DNA of 64,000 nt from Granulosicoccus antarcticus IMCC3135 (GTDB taxonomy: Bacteria > Pseudomonadota > Gammaproteobacteria > Granulosicoccales > Granulosicoccaceae), in the NCBI RefSeq assembly GCF_002215215.1, contig NZ_CP018632.1:6630501-6694500 (forward strand). The letters run 5' to 3'. Positions 47,775-56,394 of this stretch are shown here, one piece after another. Under the pieces are notes generated by a model. That model was not told where the DNA came from and made no database searches. It saw only the letters and a program-made list of their open reading frames with translations. Both the position numbers and the translations under genes were made by a program. Each line of letters begins with the position of its first letter. Position 1 is the stretch's first letter.

Positions 47775-48718
47775 AGCACTCGCTCCGCCACCCGCAATGT
47801 CGCACTGCGTGCTCTGGGGTTGACTTCAAGCTCTGCGGCACTGGCTTTGGTGGCCTTGCCAATCAGTTTCCACGAGTGTGCTTCAAGGGCAGGCTGTGGC
47901 AGATGTCGTGGAATGCGCGAATCAGGAACAGGCTGTCGCAGGGCGCGCTTGACCAGTCGATCCTCTAGTGAATGAAAACTGATGACCGCCATGCGCCCGC
48001 CAACCTTGAGCACATCGACAGCACAGCTCAACGCCTCGGTGATGGCATCGAGTTCACCATTGATCTTGATCCGGATTGCCTGAAAACTGCGAGTGGCCGG
48101 ATGGTGATGACGTTCCCAGCGAGGGTGTGCCACCTTGACGATTTCTGCCAGCTGGCCCGTACGCAATATGGGTTCGACAGCACGCGCAGCGATAATCGCA
48201 CCGGCAATACGCTTCGCGTATCGCTCTTCGCCGTACTCTCTCAGAACCTGCACCAGCTCGCCTTCACTCACAACAGCCAGCCATTGCGCTGCCGACACGC
48301 CACTGGTGGGATCCATACGCATGTCCAGATCACCATCGCGAGAAAAGCCGAAGCCGCGCTCGGCAACATCCAGCTGCGGAGAAGAAACCCCCAGATCCAG
48401 CAACAAGCCATCGACCTCACCCAACCAGCCGTTCGCCTGCAAGACTTCACGCATATCTGCAAAGTTCGACTGCTGAATGGAAAAACGAGGTTCTTCGGCA
48501 AATCGCTTGTTCGCATCAGCGATGGCATCCGGATCTCTGTCCAGAGCCAGCAACTGACTTGCCTCGCCCAGCCGGGACAACAGATACCCACTATGTCCAC
48601 CGCGACCGTAGGTAGCATCGACATAGCGTCCATTTTGAACAAGTGCCAAATTTTCGACAGCCTCATGCATCAGCACAGGGACGTGGCTAGACTCTTGTTG
48701 CGTTTGTATAGCGTTCAT
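47771..48718 (-). CDS. rsmH: 16S rRNA (cytosine-1402-N4)-methyltransferase RsmH
   Basis: RsmH (MraW), 315 residues. Conserved parts are HVPVLMHEAVENL, YVDATYGRGGHSGYLL, LLLDLGVSSPQLD, RGFGFSRDGDLDMRMD and ISFHSLEDRLVK. Its target is C1402 in the 16S decoding centre, which RsmI (also in this window) methylates on the ribose. The ATG at 48718 overlaps the mraZ stop by one base; a TTG one codon earlier is less likely. Confidence 0.96.
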   Translation of the reverse strand: MNAIQTQQESSHVPVLMHEAVENLALVQNGRYVDATYGRGGHSGYLLSRLGEASQLLALDRDPDAIADANKRFAEEPRFSIQQSNFADMREVLQANGWLGEVDGLLLDLGVSSPQLDVAERGFGFSRDGDLDMRMDPTSGVSAAQWLAVVSEGELVQVLREYGEERYAKRIAGAIIAARAVEPILRTGQLAEIVKVAHPRWERHHHPATRSFQAIRIKINGELDAITEALSCAVDVLKVGGRMAVISFHSLEDRLVKRALRQPVPDSRIPRHLPQPALEAHSWKLIGKATKASAAELEVNPRARSATLRVAERVL

Positions 48719-49185
48719 CAAAATGAAATATTCAGTAGTTCGGCCGGAGCATCGCCCGCGCCGTGGTCAGGTCCTTCCTGCTTCCATTTTTCGCACTCGA
48801 GATCCCACGCATTTTCATCCCACAACTCAAATTTCTTACCCTGACCAATGAGATAGGCCTTGCGCCCTATCCCTGCATAATCTCTAAGCTCTGCCGGGAG
48901 CAACATACGCCCCGTAGCATCCAGTTCCAATTCAGTCGCATGACCGATGATCAGTCTCTGAGTTTTCCGTGCTTCCGCCGAATGGTTCGGCAATTCCATG
49001 AGCTGACGCTCCAGCTCTTCGTAAATCGGCATAGGATAGACAAGCAGGCAAGCTGCCGAACGACTATCCACGGTAACCACAAGTTCCTTGATTTGATTTT
49101 TCTCCAGGTTGTCACGATGATTTTTAGGCATGGCAAGGCGACCTTTGGCGTCGACACTCAGTTTTGTGATGCCTCTAAACCGCAT
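48718..49185 (-). CDS. mraZ: Transcriptional regulator MraZ
   Basis: MraZ, 155 residues, with two AbrB-like swapped-hairpin repeats: RFRGITKLSVDAKGRLAMPKNHRD and the second around ATELELDATGRMLLPAELRDYAG. It binds spaced TGGG repeats in front of the dcw operon and represses it. Such repeats are present just upstream of this gene. ATG 49185 is chosen by family alignment; the frame is open 12 codons upstream to a TTG. The SD is weak. Confidence 0.95.
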   Translation of the reverse strand: MRFRGITKLSVDAKGRLAMPKNHRDNLEKNQIKELVVTVDSRSAACLLVYPMPIYEELERQLMELPNHSAEARKTQRLIIGHATELELDATGRMLLPAELRDYAGIGRKAYLIGQGKKFELWDENAWDLECEKWKQEGPDHGAGDAPAELLNISF

Positions 49186-49202
49186 GATTTTCTGTTGAAA
49201 AA

Positions 49203-49237
49203 ACCCACTATTCACCACCAAATGGCACTAAGCCCCA
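49203..49237 (-). promoter_or_regulatory. MraZ operator: four 10-bp-spaced TGGGN-type repeats
   Basis: Read on the minus strand the region is TGGGG-N5-TGCCA-N5-TGGTG-N5-TGGGT, at 49237, 49227, 49217 and 49207. The outer two copies match the TGGG core and the inner two are degenerate. The array overlaps the expected transcription start, so bound MraZ would block RNA polymerase. Known MraZ operators have this repeat spacing. Confidence 0.75.
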
Positions 49238-49265
49238 CTATACGACCCTCACACTGCACGGTCAA
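49237..49265 (-). promoter_or_regulatory. Sigma-70 promoter of the dcw operon
   Basis: On the minus strand TTGACC (49265-49260) and TATAGT (49242-49237) are spaced by exactly 17 bases, which is close to consensus. Transcription would start near 49230, about 45 bases before the mraZ ATG and within the MraZ operator. Confidence 0.8.
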
Positions 49266-49382
49266 TGAAAAACAGCCGCTAAGTCCATGTTTTTCCTTGC
49301 AAAGAGGTAGGTTTATGTTAGTTCAAGGGCTTGTCTACTAATCAATCACTTACAGCAGCTTCATAGAACTCATGTGAACAAA

Positions 49383-49426
49383 AGTGTGAATTTGAGCACT
49401 AAACACTCGTTTACACTCCCAAGTGT
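49383..49426. other. 455-base gap with AGTGT/ACACT elements
   Basis: Between the dcw promoter and the next gene (49266-49720) I see no convincing coding region. AGTGT occurs at 49383 and 49422 and ACACT at 49403 and 49413; the last two sites form the inverted repeat ACACTCCCAAGTGT. These could be operator sites for the downstream gene. The rest of the gap is A/T-rich without a recognised element. Confidence 0.35.
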
Positions 49427-49720
49427 GTGGAAAGTTTGCATTTCAGTTTTTTTGGCTGACTGTGCACTGCAGCACAACCCGCCCCCTCACTGCCAAGCGT
49501 ATCGACGCTGAACGACAAACTGACAATAAGCAACCGGATCGACAAGCAGAAAACTCCAAACGAGAGCCCAGATCAGAAGCCCTCTGCGGCAAGTTCGAAC
49601 CCATATTTACGGACGCCGTAGCCAGCGCGCATCAACAACGAACCTGTTTCATTTACTTTCAGGATTCTGGTTCGTGGCCGTACTTTAAAGGACAGCACTA
49701 ACAAATCAGGCAGGGCGCAT

Positions 49721-50503
49721 GTGAAACAAATCAACCTGGAGAATGTGAAACGGTGGATCCCCGCGGGCAACACCAATATGTCGCACCCTGTGTCGATAAG
49801 CACGGTCTGCCCGAGATGTGTATTGAGTGTTGTCTTCGCCACGCGACGCCGGCACTACGATCAATTGCGCGACACACTGGCCTGCTCTGCCGAATGTCCA
49901 TCCTGCGGCGTCGAGGTACATTTCTGGATGACCAACATGATGAGCCTGACAGACACCAAGGAGGACGACCAGCCGAGCTTGTATATGATGCCCTCTATCG
50001 AAGCACGTATGGATCTAGCCAAATTAGGTGACTTGCTACCAGACAGCGTACTGCAGTACTGCAAATCAACTCAGGATGTCTACGAATCGGGCAACCTGAC
50101 AGCCACTCGGGTCATGGTTCAGTCAGCACTGAGCGCTGTGTTTTCAAATTTTCTGCCACACGGCAACAGCTCGTCCTCTTTGTCGAAGACAGTCCAGGAC
50201 TCACTCCCCTCAATCGACATAGACCTGCCCTTGAGCAATCTGGCATCCTCCCTCAGGAAGGGTGAACATCTGGATGCTCTGCTCAACAGTCCAGAATCGG
50301 CATCCCGCGAAACAGCTGATGTCTTGATGTTGCTGGTTGAAAAGCTGGTCAGCTTCCTGTTTGTCATTCCTACCGAGTTTGAGGAATTGAATCAGCGACT
50401 GATCGAGCTGAGCCGGGAACTACCAGCCAACGAACCAAACGTGGAATCTGACGTTGACGTTGACGCAGTGCCGGATGTGGCCCCGGACTCGAAAGCGGCG
50501 TAG
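49721..50503 (+). CDS. Zinc-ribbon, DUF4145-like protein of unknown function
   Basis: Hypothetical protein of 260 residues. The N-terminus has cysteines spaced like a zinc ribbon (CPRC at 30-33, then CSAECPSC at 55-62). A helical domain follows with TQDVYESGNLTATRVMVQSALSAVF and ADVLMLLVEKLVSFLFVIP, which resembles DUF4145 in layout; the tail is acidic (ESDVDVDAVPDVAPD). The start is a GTG with a GGG-rich SD five bases upstream; ATG at 49778 would cut only the first 19 residues. It sits alone, on the opposite strand to its neighbours, between mraZ and rnpB. Function not known; no catalytic motif seen. Confidence 0.7.
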   Translation: MKQINLENVKRWIPAGNTNMSHPVSISTVCPRCVLSVVFATRRRHYDQLRDTLACSAECPSCGVEVHFWMTNMMSLTDTKEDDQPSLYMMPSIEARMDLAKLGDLLPDSVLQYCKSTQDVYESGNLTATRVMVQSALSAVFSNFLPHGNSSSSLSKTVQDSLPSIDIDLPLSNLASSLRKGEHLDALLNSPESASRETADVLMLLVEKLVSFLFVIPTEFEELNQRLIELSRELPANEPNVESDVDVDAVPDVAPDSKAA

Positions 50504-50514
50504 AGACCAGCACA

Positions 50515-50538
50515 AACCTGAGGAATTCGACTCAGGTT
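50515..50538. repeat. Inverted repeat between the DUF4145-like gene and rnpB
   Basis: AACCTGAG and CTCAGGTT form an eight-pair stem with an eight-base loop, 11 bases after the stop of the plus-strand gene. The A run at 50543-50550 is the T run ending rnpB on the other strand. It may act as a two-sided terminator. Confidence 0.45.
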
Positions 50539-50550
50539 CATTAAAAAAAA

Positions 50551-50929
<379 letters not shown>

Positions 50930-50942
50930 AGCGCGGATAGTA

Positions 50943-51800
50943 TCACCGTCCTTGCAACTTTAGGGCGCGATCGTAAGCTTGTTTTTTCGTAATGGAGCAC
51001 AACTCTGCTGCACACTTGGCAGCAGTCTTCGGCGGCAGGTGCAACAACAGCACCGAAAGTGTTTTATCCAGGTCCACGATCACCTGCGCAGCCGCCTCAT
51101 CACCATCCGCTGGCTGCAGACCGGCAACCACCAGTACAAATTCGCCTTTCTGCTGATTGGCATCCGCCTCGACGGCCGCCAACACCTCTCCCAGTGGCGC
51201 GTGAATAAGTGTTTCGAAGCGCTTCGTCAGCTCTCGAGCCAGGGTTATCAGACGCTGCTCCCCAAACTGCCCGATCATATCCTTGAGACTATCGATAATG
51301 CGGTGTGGGGACTCATAGATAACCAGCGTATGTGTCAGCTGCGCTAATGGCTGCAGCCAGGACTGGCGCGCCGAACTTTTAGCTGGCGGAAAACCGACGA
51401 ACTGAAAACGGTCTGTGGGCAGGCCCGATACACAGAGTGCGGCTGTAACGGCACAGGCTCCCGGCACCGGAGATACCTTGATACCCGCCGCCTGACAGGC
51501 CCTCACCAACTTGAACCCGGGGTCGCTGATCAGCGGCGTTCCCGCATCGGTGATCAGCGCAGCAGATGCGCCAGTCTGCAAATGCGTGATAATTTCTGTG
51601 GACCGTGCCTCTTCATTGTGTTCATGCAGCGTCCAGAGACGTGTTTCGATGCCATGATGTCTCAGCAGGGGTAAACTATGCCGAGTATCTTCCGCGTAGA
51701 TTCGATCAACCTGCTGTAACGTCTGAATCGCCCGGGCCGACATATCGTCACGATTCCCGATGGGCGTGGCCACAATGTAAAGAGTATTCTCCGACGACAT
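50943..51800 (-). CDS. rsmI: 16S rRNA (cytidine-1402-2'-O)-methyltransferase RsmI
   Basis: RsmI, 285 residues. Motifs: LYIVATPIGNRDDMSARAIQ, AEDTRHSLPLLRHHGI, ALITDAGTPLISDPG and the tetrapyrrole-methylase-like VSPVPGACAVTAAL. It methylates the ribose of C1402, the same base RsmH acts on. The ATG at 51800 is fixed by family alignment and interlocks with the divergent lpoA ATG (CATG at 51798-51801); a longer open frame to 51989 is antisense to lpoA and not used. Confidence 0.96.
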   Translation of the reverse strand: MSSENTLYIVATPIGNRDDMSARAIQTLQQVDRIYAEDTRHSLPLLRHHGIETRLWTLHEHNEEARSTEIITHLQTGASAALITDAGTPLISDPGFKLVRACQAAGIKVSPVPGACAVTAALCVSGLPTDRFQFVGFPPAKSSARQSWLQPLAQLTHTLVIYESPHRIIDSLKDMIGQFGEQRLITLARELTKRFETLIHAPLGEVLAAVEADANQQKGEFVLVVAGLQPADGDEAAAQVIVDLDKTLSVLLLHLPPKTAAKCAAELCSITKKQAYDRALKLQGR

Positions 51801-53772
51801 GATTGAATTGACTCGCCTGCGACACCCCAAGCGACGCCGTGTACGACTTAGGCTGGTGCTGTTGTTAAGTAGCGTTATTGCCAGTACGCTGGCTGGCTGC
51901 GTGACACCGTCAGCAGCACCGCTGTCTGACAACCCGATGAACGCGAGAATAACAGACCCCGCAGCACGAAGGCAGCTGCAACTAGGCAATCCTGTCGCAG
52001 CAGCGGATATCTATAGTGAGCGAGCGGCTCGCAGTAACGATCCCGCGCAACAGCAGGATTACCTGATTCTGGCAGCAGAAATTCTGTTTGATCGCAATAT
52101 GGGCATCGATGGACAGGCGCGCATGGCTCGAGTCCCGGAAAAACTGGCAAACACCGAGCTAACGCATCGGCGTGACATCGTACTGGCGAAGAGCCATATA
52201 TTCGATCGCGATGCTGAAGCCGCACTGGCTGCCCTGCCCAACCCGAAGTATGTTGAGAATGCCTTTCACCGTGCTCGACTGTACGAAACCCGCGCTCAGG
52301 CCTACAAAATTCTCAAGGACCCGGACAACGAACTGATTGCACGGATCGAGCTGGAAAACCAGGTTAACGACAAAGGCATCATTCAACGCGGCCATGAGCA
52401 GATATGGCAGCTGTTGACGAATCAGTCACAATCCACACTGCGTGGCATGACCACCAACGTGCGTGGCGATGTCTACCAGGGCTGGATAGAATTGGCACTA
52501 GCCCATGCCAATGCTGGCGCTGACCCTGCAAAACAACGATCCAGCATTTCCTTGTGGCAGGACAGATTCCCCACTCATCCCGCCAATGCAGAGTTTATCT
52601 CGGCGCTTTATACGCCTGTTGGCTTTGAAATGAACGTTGATGGCAAACCTATCAACCAGATTGCCGTGCTTTTACCACTGTCGGCCAGCAGCACTTCCAC
52701 TGTCGCAGCTGCCATTCGCGACGGCATCATGGCCGCTTACGAACAGGCCGGCGACCGGGGTCAGACACCTGTATTACGGCTCTACGATGTGGGTGACAAT
52801 CCGGGCTATGTCCGCAATGCCTACGCCAACGCCATCAGCGATGGTGCCAATGCCGTTATCGGCCCATTGCGCAAGGAAGCTGTGGCCGCAATCGTTTCCC
52901 AGCGCGAGGTCCCGGTACCCACCATCACACTCAACACTGTTGAGTCAGCAGGACTGGGCGGCAACACCAGCAACATCATTCAGTTCGGCCTTGCACCTGA
53001 AGACGAAGCACGGGCAGCAGCATCACGCGCTGCAGGTCTGGGACTGAAAAACGCCATCGTTCTGCAATCCGAGGATTCACGTGGTGACCGCGAGACACAA
53101 GCCTTTCGGGATGCCATGTTCCAGTACGGCGGTGATGTGGTGCATGTTGCGATTCTGCCAAGTGATACCTACGACTACTCTGCCCAGATAAGGGAGGCGC
53201 TATCCATCGACAAGAGCGATGCACGCTTCAGAACACTGAGCAGCACCATTGGAGAAAAGTTGTTTTTCGAACCCTCCATCAGAAACGATGTGGATGTGGT
53301 CTTTCTTGCCATCACCTCTGAACAGGCTCGCTCGGTGCGCCCGCAACTGGACTTTTTTCATGCGCGTGACCTGCCCAGGCTCGGCACTTCACGGGTTGCA
53401 TCACTTGATGATGATGAGAAAAACAACAAGGATCTGAACTCCATTTTCTACCCCGATGCCCCTTGGGTTCTGCGTGAATCGATGCAAGATGATCCACTAA
53501 GACAAAGCATTCTGGCCAACTTCCCGTCTGCCAACGGTGCTTACGCCAAGCTCTATGCCCTGGGTGCAGATGCCTATCAGCTAGTAACCAATCTTGATGC
53601 TCTGACGCGTGGCGAACGACTGCAGGGCTATACCGGTGAGCTGGAGCTCGGCTCGGACGGACGTATCAGACGCTATCTTGACTGGGCCCAGTATATTGAG
53701 GGTGTCAGCACGCCGGTCGAGAGTGTCGACGCACCAGCCTTGCCATCGATTCAATCCAACGGTATCAATTGA
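51799..53772 (+). CDS. lpoA: Penicillin-binding protein activator LpoA
   Basis: Outer-membrane lipoprotein of 657 residues that stimulates PBP1A. The basic N-terminus (RHPKRRRVRLR) leads to a signal helix and lipobox LAGC (Cys near residue 34). The N-terminal half is TPR-like (AADIYSERAARSNDPAQQQDYLILAAEILFD); the C-terminal half is a type I periplasmic-binding fold (IAVLLPLSASSTSTVAAAIRDGIMAAY, VIGPLRKEAVAAIV, YALGADAYQL). The start codon overlaps that of rsmI on the other strand, so each promoter must lie in the other gene. Confidence 0.93.
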   Translation: MIELTRLRHPKRRRVRLRLVLLLSSVIASTLAGCVTPSAAPLSDNPMNARITDPAARRQLQLGNPVAAADIYSERAARSNDPAQQQDYLILAAEILFDRNMGIDGQARMARVPEKLANTELTHRRDIVLAKSHIFDRDAEAALAALPNPKYVENAFHRARLYETRAQAYKILKDPDNELIARIELENQVNDKGIIQRGHEQIWQLLTNQSQSTLRGMTTNVRGDVYQGWIELALAHANAGADPAKQRSSISLWQDRFPTHPANAEFISALYTPVGFEMNVDGKPINQIAVLLPLSASSTSTVAAAIRDGIMAAYEQAGDRGQTPVLRLYDVGDNPGYVRNAYANAISDGANAVIGPLRKEAVAAIVSQREVPVPTITLNTVESAGLGGNTSNIIQFGLAPEDEARAAASRAAGLGLKNAIVLQSEDSRGDRETQAFRDAMFQYGGDVVHVAILPSDTYDYSAQIREALSIDKSDARFRTLSSTIGEKLFFEPSIRNDVDVVFLAITSEQARSVRPQLDFFHARDLPRLGTSRVASLDDDEKNNKDLNSIFYPDAPWVLRESMQDDPLRQSILANFPSANGAYAKLYALGADAYQLVTNLDALTRGERLQGYTGELELGSDGRIRRYLDWAQYIEGVSTPVESVDAPALPSIQSNGIN

Positions 53773-53775
53773 TAT

Positions 53776-53831
53776 TGTCGCAGTGAAGCTGTCGCAGTGA
53801 AACTGTCGCAGTGAAACTGTCGCAGTGATGC
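53776..53831 (+). repeat. 14-bp tandem repeat, four copies
   Basis: TGTCGCAGTGAAAC-type units occur four times head to tail (starts at 53776, 53790, 53804, 53818), the outer ones with one or two changes. The array begins four bases after the lpoA stop. A short stem, GCTCGCGCC/GGCGTGAGC (53830-53851), follows directly without a T run. Confidence 0.9.
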
Positions 53832-53891
53832 TCGCGCCCCGTGGCGTGAGCAATATACTTCCACAAAAAACATGGCACGGAGGCCTTGTTG

Positions 53892-54290
53892 ATGTCGAGA
53901 ATCCAGAAACGTGATCAGGGAAACCAGGCAGAGGCGCTGGCATTGTCATGGCTTGAACACCATGGCTTTGAGCTGATCGAATCAAACTACAACCGGCGCA
54001 TCGGAGAAATCGATCTCATTGTCAAACAGCCTGACAATGACACCATCGTTTTCGTTGAAGTTCGCTATCGCTCCGGGCAACAACAGGGCAGCGCACTTGA
54101 GAGTGTCGATCGTCGCAAACAGCGAAAGCTTGTGCGGACAGCCAATGCCTGGCTACAGCAGCGAGCCGATAGCCTGACTCCTGCGCGCATTGATGTCATT
54201 GCATTGAGTCCCGCATCCCCGCAGACACCCGCGGACAGACTCTGGCACTCCCACGAGTTGGTTTGGGTAATCAGCGCGATAGAGGATTAG
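53892..54290 (+). CDS. YraN-family (UPF0102) nuclease-like protein
   Basis: YraN protein of 132 residues with a PD-(D/E)xK-like core: GNQAEALALSWLEHHGFELIESNY, then GEIDLIVKQPDNDTIVFVEVRYR (Asp and Glu of the fold; Arg replaces the usual Lys in EVK/EVR). The function is not settled. GGAGG lies eight bases before the ATG at 53892; two upstream TTG codons are ignored. lpoA-yraN order is common. It converges on sspB. Confidence 0.9.
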   Translation: MSRIQKRDQGNQAEALALSWLEHHGFELIESNYNRRIGEIDLIVKQPDNDTIVFVEVRYRSGQQQGSALESVDRRKQRKLVRTANAWLQQRADSLTPARIDVIALSPASPQTPADRLWHSHELVWVISAIED

Positions 54291-54356
54291 AGCTATCTGC
54301 CACCAACGTGACAGATAACCCAGACCGGATAAGAAAAACCGGCCACTCGCTACAGA

Positions 54357-54785
54357 CTATTTGACGATTTTCAGGCTAGGCCGTTTGACTTCAGGCGGCG
54401 CCTTGGGTGCCTTCTGAATATCCATCTTGCCAGGACCGCCGGGGCCACCAGAACCTGGATCCGGTGGCGTGGTGTCATCCTGATCGCCGAACATCATGCC
54501 TTGACCATTTTCCCGTGCGTAAATTGCCAACACACTCACTACCGGCACATAGACATCCATGGCTGTGCCACTGAAACGCGCATTGAACGTAACAGCCTCA
54601 TTGCCCAGCACCAGACTGTGCGTGGCTTCCGGGCTTATATTGAGAATAATGCGGCCGTTTTCAACAAACGCCCTTGGTACCTCGACCATATCCAGAGAGG
54701 TGTCAACCAGCATATACGGTGTAAATCCGTTATCCACGATCCACTCATAGAGCGCTCGAATAAGGTACGGTCTGCTGGAAGTCAT
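54357..54785 (-). CDS. sspB: ClpXP adaptor / stringent starvation protein B
   Basis: SspB, 142 residues. The ssrA-tag-binding core is RPYLIRALYEWIVDNGFTPYMLVD...SPEATHSLVLGNEAVTFNARFSG; a Pro/Gly-rich linker (PPDPGSGGPGGPG) leads to the C-terminal ClpX-binding peptide VKRPSLKIVK. ATG 54785 overlaps the sspA stop (ATGA); the longer frame is within sspA. Confidence 0.95.
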   Translation of the reverse strand: MTSSRPYLIRALYEWIVDNGFTPYMLVDTSLDMVEVPRAFVENGRIILNISPEATHSLVLGNEAVTFNARFSGTAMDVYVPVVSVLAIYARENGQGMMFGDQDDTTPPDPGSGGPGGPGKMDIQKAPKAPPEVKRPSLKIVK

Positions 54786-55405
54786 GAGTGCTCCATTTCG
54801 CGTTCTACGTCGCTCAAACTGGCCTGAAACGCCGGGCGTGCAAACATGCGCCTGGCATACTGCAGCACAGGCGCGGCTGCTGATGGCAATACGATGCCAT
54901 ATGACGGCAAACGCCACAACAATGGCGCCAGCGTAACATCAAGTATTGAATAATCTTCACTGAAAAAATACGGCATGGCCGCAAACACATCACTGGCTGC
55001 CGTCAGCGATTCACTCAACTGCCTGGCGGCCTGCGCAGGGTCCGATTGAAATCCGGAATCGGGACGCAAGGTATACCAATCAGCCTCAATGCGATAGAGC
55101 GCCAAACGAGTTCTGGCCCGCGACACCGGATCGATAGGCATCAATGGCGGGTGCGGATATCGCTCGTCAAGATACTCGATGATGACTCTGGCATCGTACA
55201 AGGCTAGCTCACGATCCTGCAGAGTTGGCAAAGTACCCTGAGAATTGAGTTCGAGCAGCTCTGCACTAGCCTCACCCGGCACTACCGTGCAGATTTCTGA
55301 CTGAATGCCCTTATCCGCTAGGACCAGGCGGACCCGATGACTGTGAATGCTCGACGCGTCCGAATACAACGCGATGGTGGAATGTCGACTACCGATCGCG
55401 GTCAA
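54782..55405 (-). CDS. sspA: Stringent starvation protein A
   Basis: GST-fold regulator that binds RNA polymerase, about 207 residues. N-terminal thioredoxin-like domain (TIALYSDASSIHSHRVRLVLADKG, LNSQGTLPTLQDRELALYDARVIIEYLDERYPHPPLMP) and an all-helical C-terminal domain. The TTG at 55405 has AGGGGA six bases upstream and gives a normal family length; the frame is open to 55459. sspA and sspB are co-translated. Confidence 0.93.
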   Translation of the reverse strand: MTAIGSRHSTIALYSDASSIHSHRVRLVLADKGIQSEICTVVPGEASAELLELNSQGTLPTLQDRELALYDARVIIEYLDERYPHPPLMPIDPVSRARTRLALYRIEADWYTLRPDSGFQSDPAQAARQLSESLTAASDVFAAMPYFFSEDYSILDVTLAPLLWRLPSYGIVLPSAAAPVLQYARRMFARPAFQASLSDVEREMEHS

Positions 55406-55467
55406 AATACTTCCCCTGAATGAGATACCAGACAGGCCATCCTTTAGATGGCCCACCAATCTCGCTC

Positions 55468-55491
55468 AGCCGTCTGATGCTTCAGACGGCT
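55468..55491. terminator. Hairpin between petC and sspA
   Basis: AGCCGTCTGA pairs perfectly with TCAGACGGCT around the loop TGCT. On the minus strand no T run follows; it may reduce read-through from the cytochrome bc1 genes to sspA. Confidence 0.45.
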
Positions 55492-55516
55492 GTCGATCTT
55501 TTGCTGTCGTAATACT

Positions 55517-56317
55517 TTAGACGACGTCTTTCCAGTATTCCTTCTTCAGGAGATACGTAACACCGAGAAGACCAAACAGGAACAGCATGACCCACATTCC
55601 AACCCTGTGACGAGTCTCCTTGATCGGATCACTCACGTAAGCCATGAAGTTGGTGATGTCAGCAACCAGATCATCGTACTCATCAGGACTCATGGAACCT
55701 TCCTGAGTCAGCTCAAGACCAGTGATTGGCCGAGAGCCGTGAGCTTCCTCGCCGTACACAGGACTTTGCAGACCTTGCAGATCCCACAATACGTGTGGCA
55801 TGGCCGTATCTGGATAAACCAGATTGTTCACGCCGGTGGTCGCCTTTTCGGGATCCACGTAGTACGACTTCAGGTATGTGTAAATCCAGTCAACACCACG
55901 CGAACGTGCCGTCAGCGACAGGTTGGGAGGAACAACACCAAAAGCCTGCTTACCGTAATCGGTAGTCATGTTGTTGGTCATCAGAGAACCCACCTTGGTC
56001 GGCTCACCCAACTTGTCTGTCGTGAAGATCAGGTTCTTTTCGACATCCTCTTCACTCAGACCAACATCCTGAGCCAATCGGCTGTAACGCTGATAGCCAG
56101 CAGTATGGCAAGCCATGCAGTAATTGACGAACGCTGCAGCACCGCGCTGCAGAGACTTGTCATTACTCTGATCAATACGCGGAGATTCCAGATGCACACC
56201 TGCACCTGCCGCACGAGATTCAGTCACATACAGCAATGAGCCAGCGACAAGCACTGCCGCAGCGGTCAGAACCAGCAGACGCTGAATCTTTCCGGGTTCG
56301 TCGGTTTTGCTCAACAC
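55517..56317 (-). CDS. petC: Cytochrome c1 subunit of the bc1 complex
   Basis: Cytochrome c1, 266 residues from GTG 56317. The haem site is CMACH (in VNYCMACHTAGYQRY), the likely axial Met lies in a later segment (YPDTAMPHVLWDLQG), and a C-terminal anchor helix is VGMWVMLFLFGLLGVTYLL. The signal helix is LLVLTAAAVLVAGSLLYV. GTG 56317 has AGGGAGGA nine bases upstream and gives a short n-region. ATG 56398, overlapping the petB stop, would add a 27-residue basic extension and is the alternative. Confidence 0.93.
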   Translation of the reverse strand: MLSKTDEPGKIQRLLVLTAAAVLVAGSLLYVTESRAAGAGVHLESPRIDQSNDKSLQRGAAAFVNYCMACHTAGYQRYSRLAQDVGLSEEDVEKNLIFTTDKLGEPTKVGSLMTNNMTTDYGKQAFGVVPPNLSLTARSRGVDWIYTYLKSYYVDPEKATTGVNNLVYPDTAMPHVLWDLQGLQSPVYGEEAHGSRPITGLELTQEGSMSPDEYDDLVADITNFMAYVSDPIKETRHRVGMWVMLFLFGLLGVTYLLKKEYWKDVV

Positions 56318-56394
56318 CTTCACACGTCCTCCCTGTGCCTGCATTCGGATAGCCTGTTCATGCGCACGCTGTCGTCGCGAAATATGGTGATCAT

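Noticed and set aside
49423-49842. Two open frames (plus 49423-49701, minus 49573-49842) in the mraZ-DUF4145 gap.
   Set aside because: No recognisable domain or SD; one runs into the start of a better-supported gene.
54291-54356. CCGG...CCGG and TATCTG...CAGATA repeats between yraN and sspB as a terminator.
   Set aside because: Short stems with long loops; not convincing.
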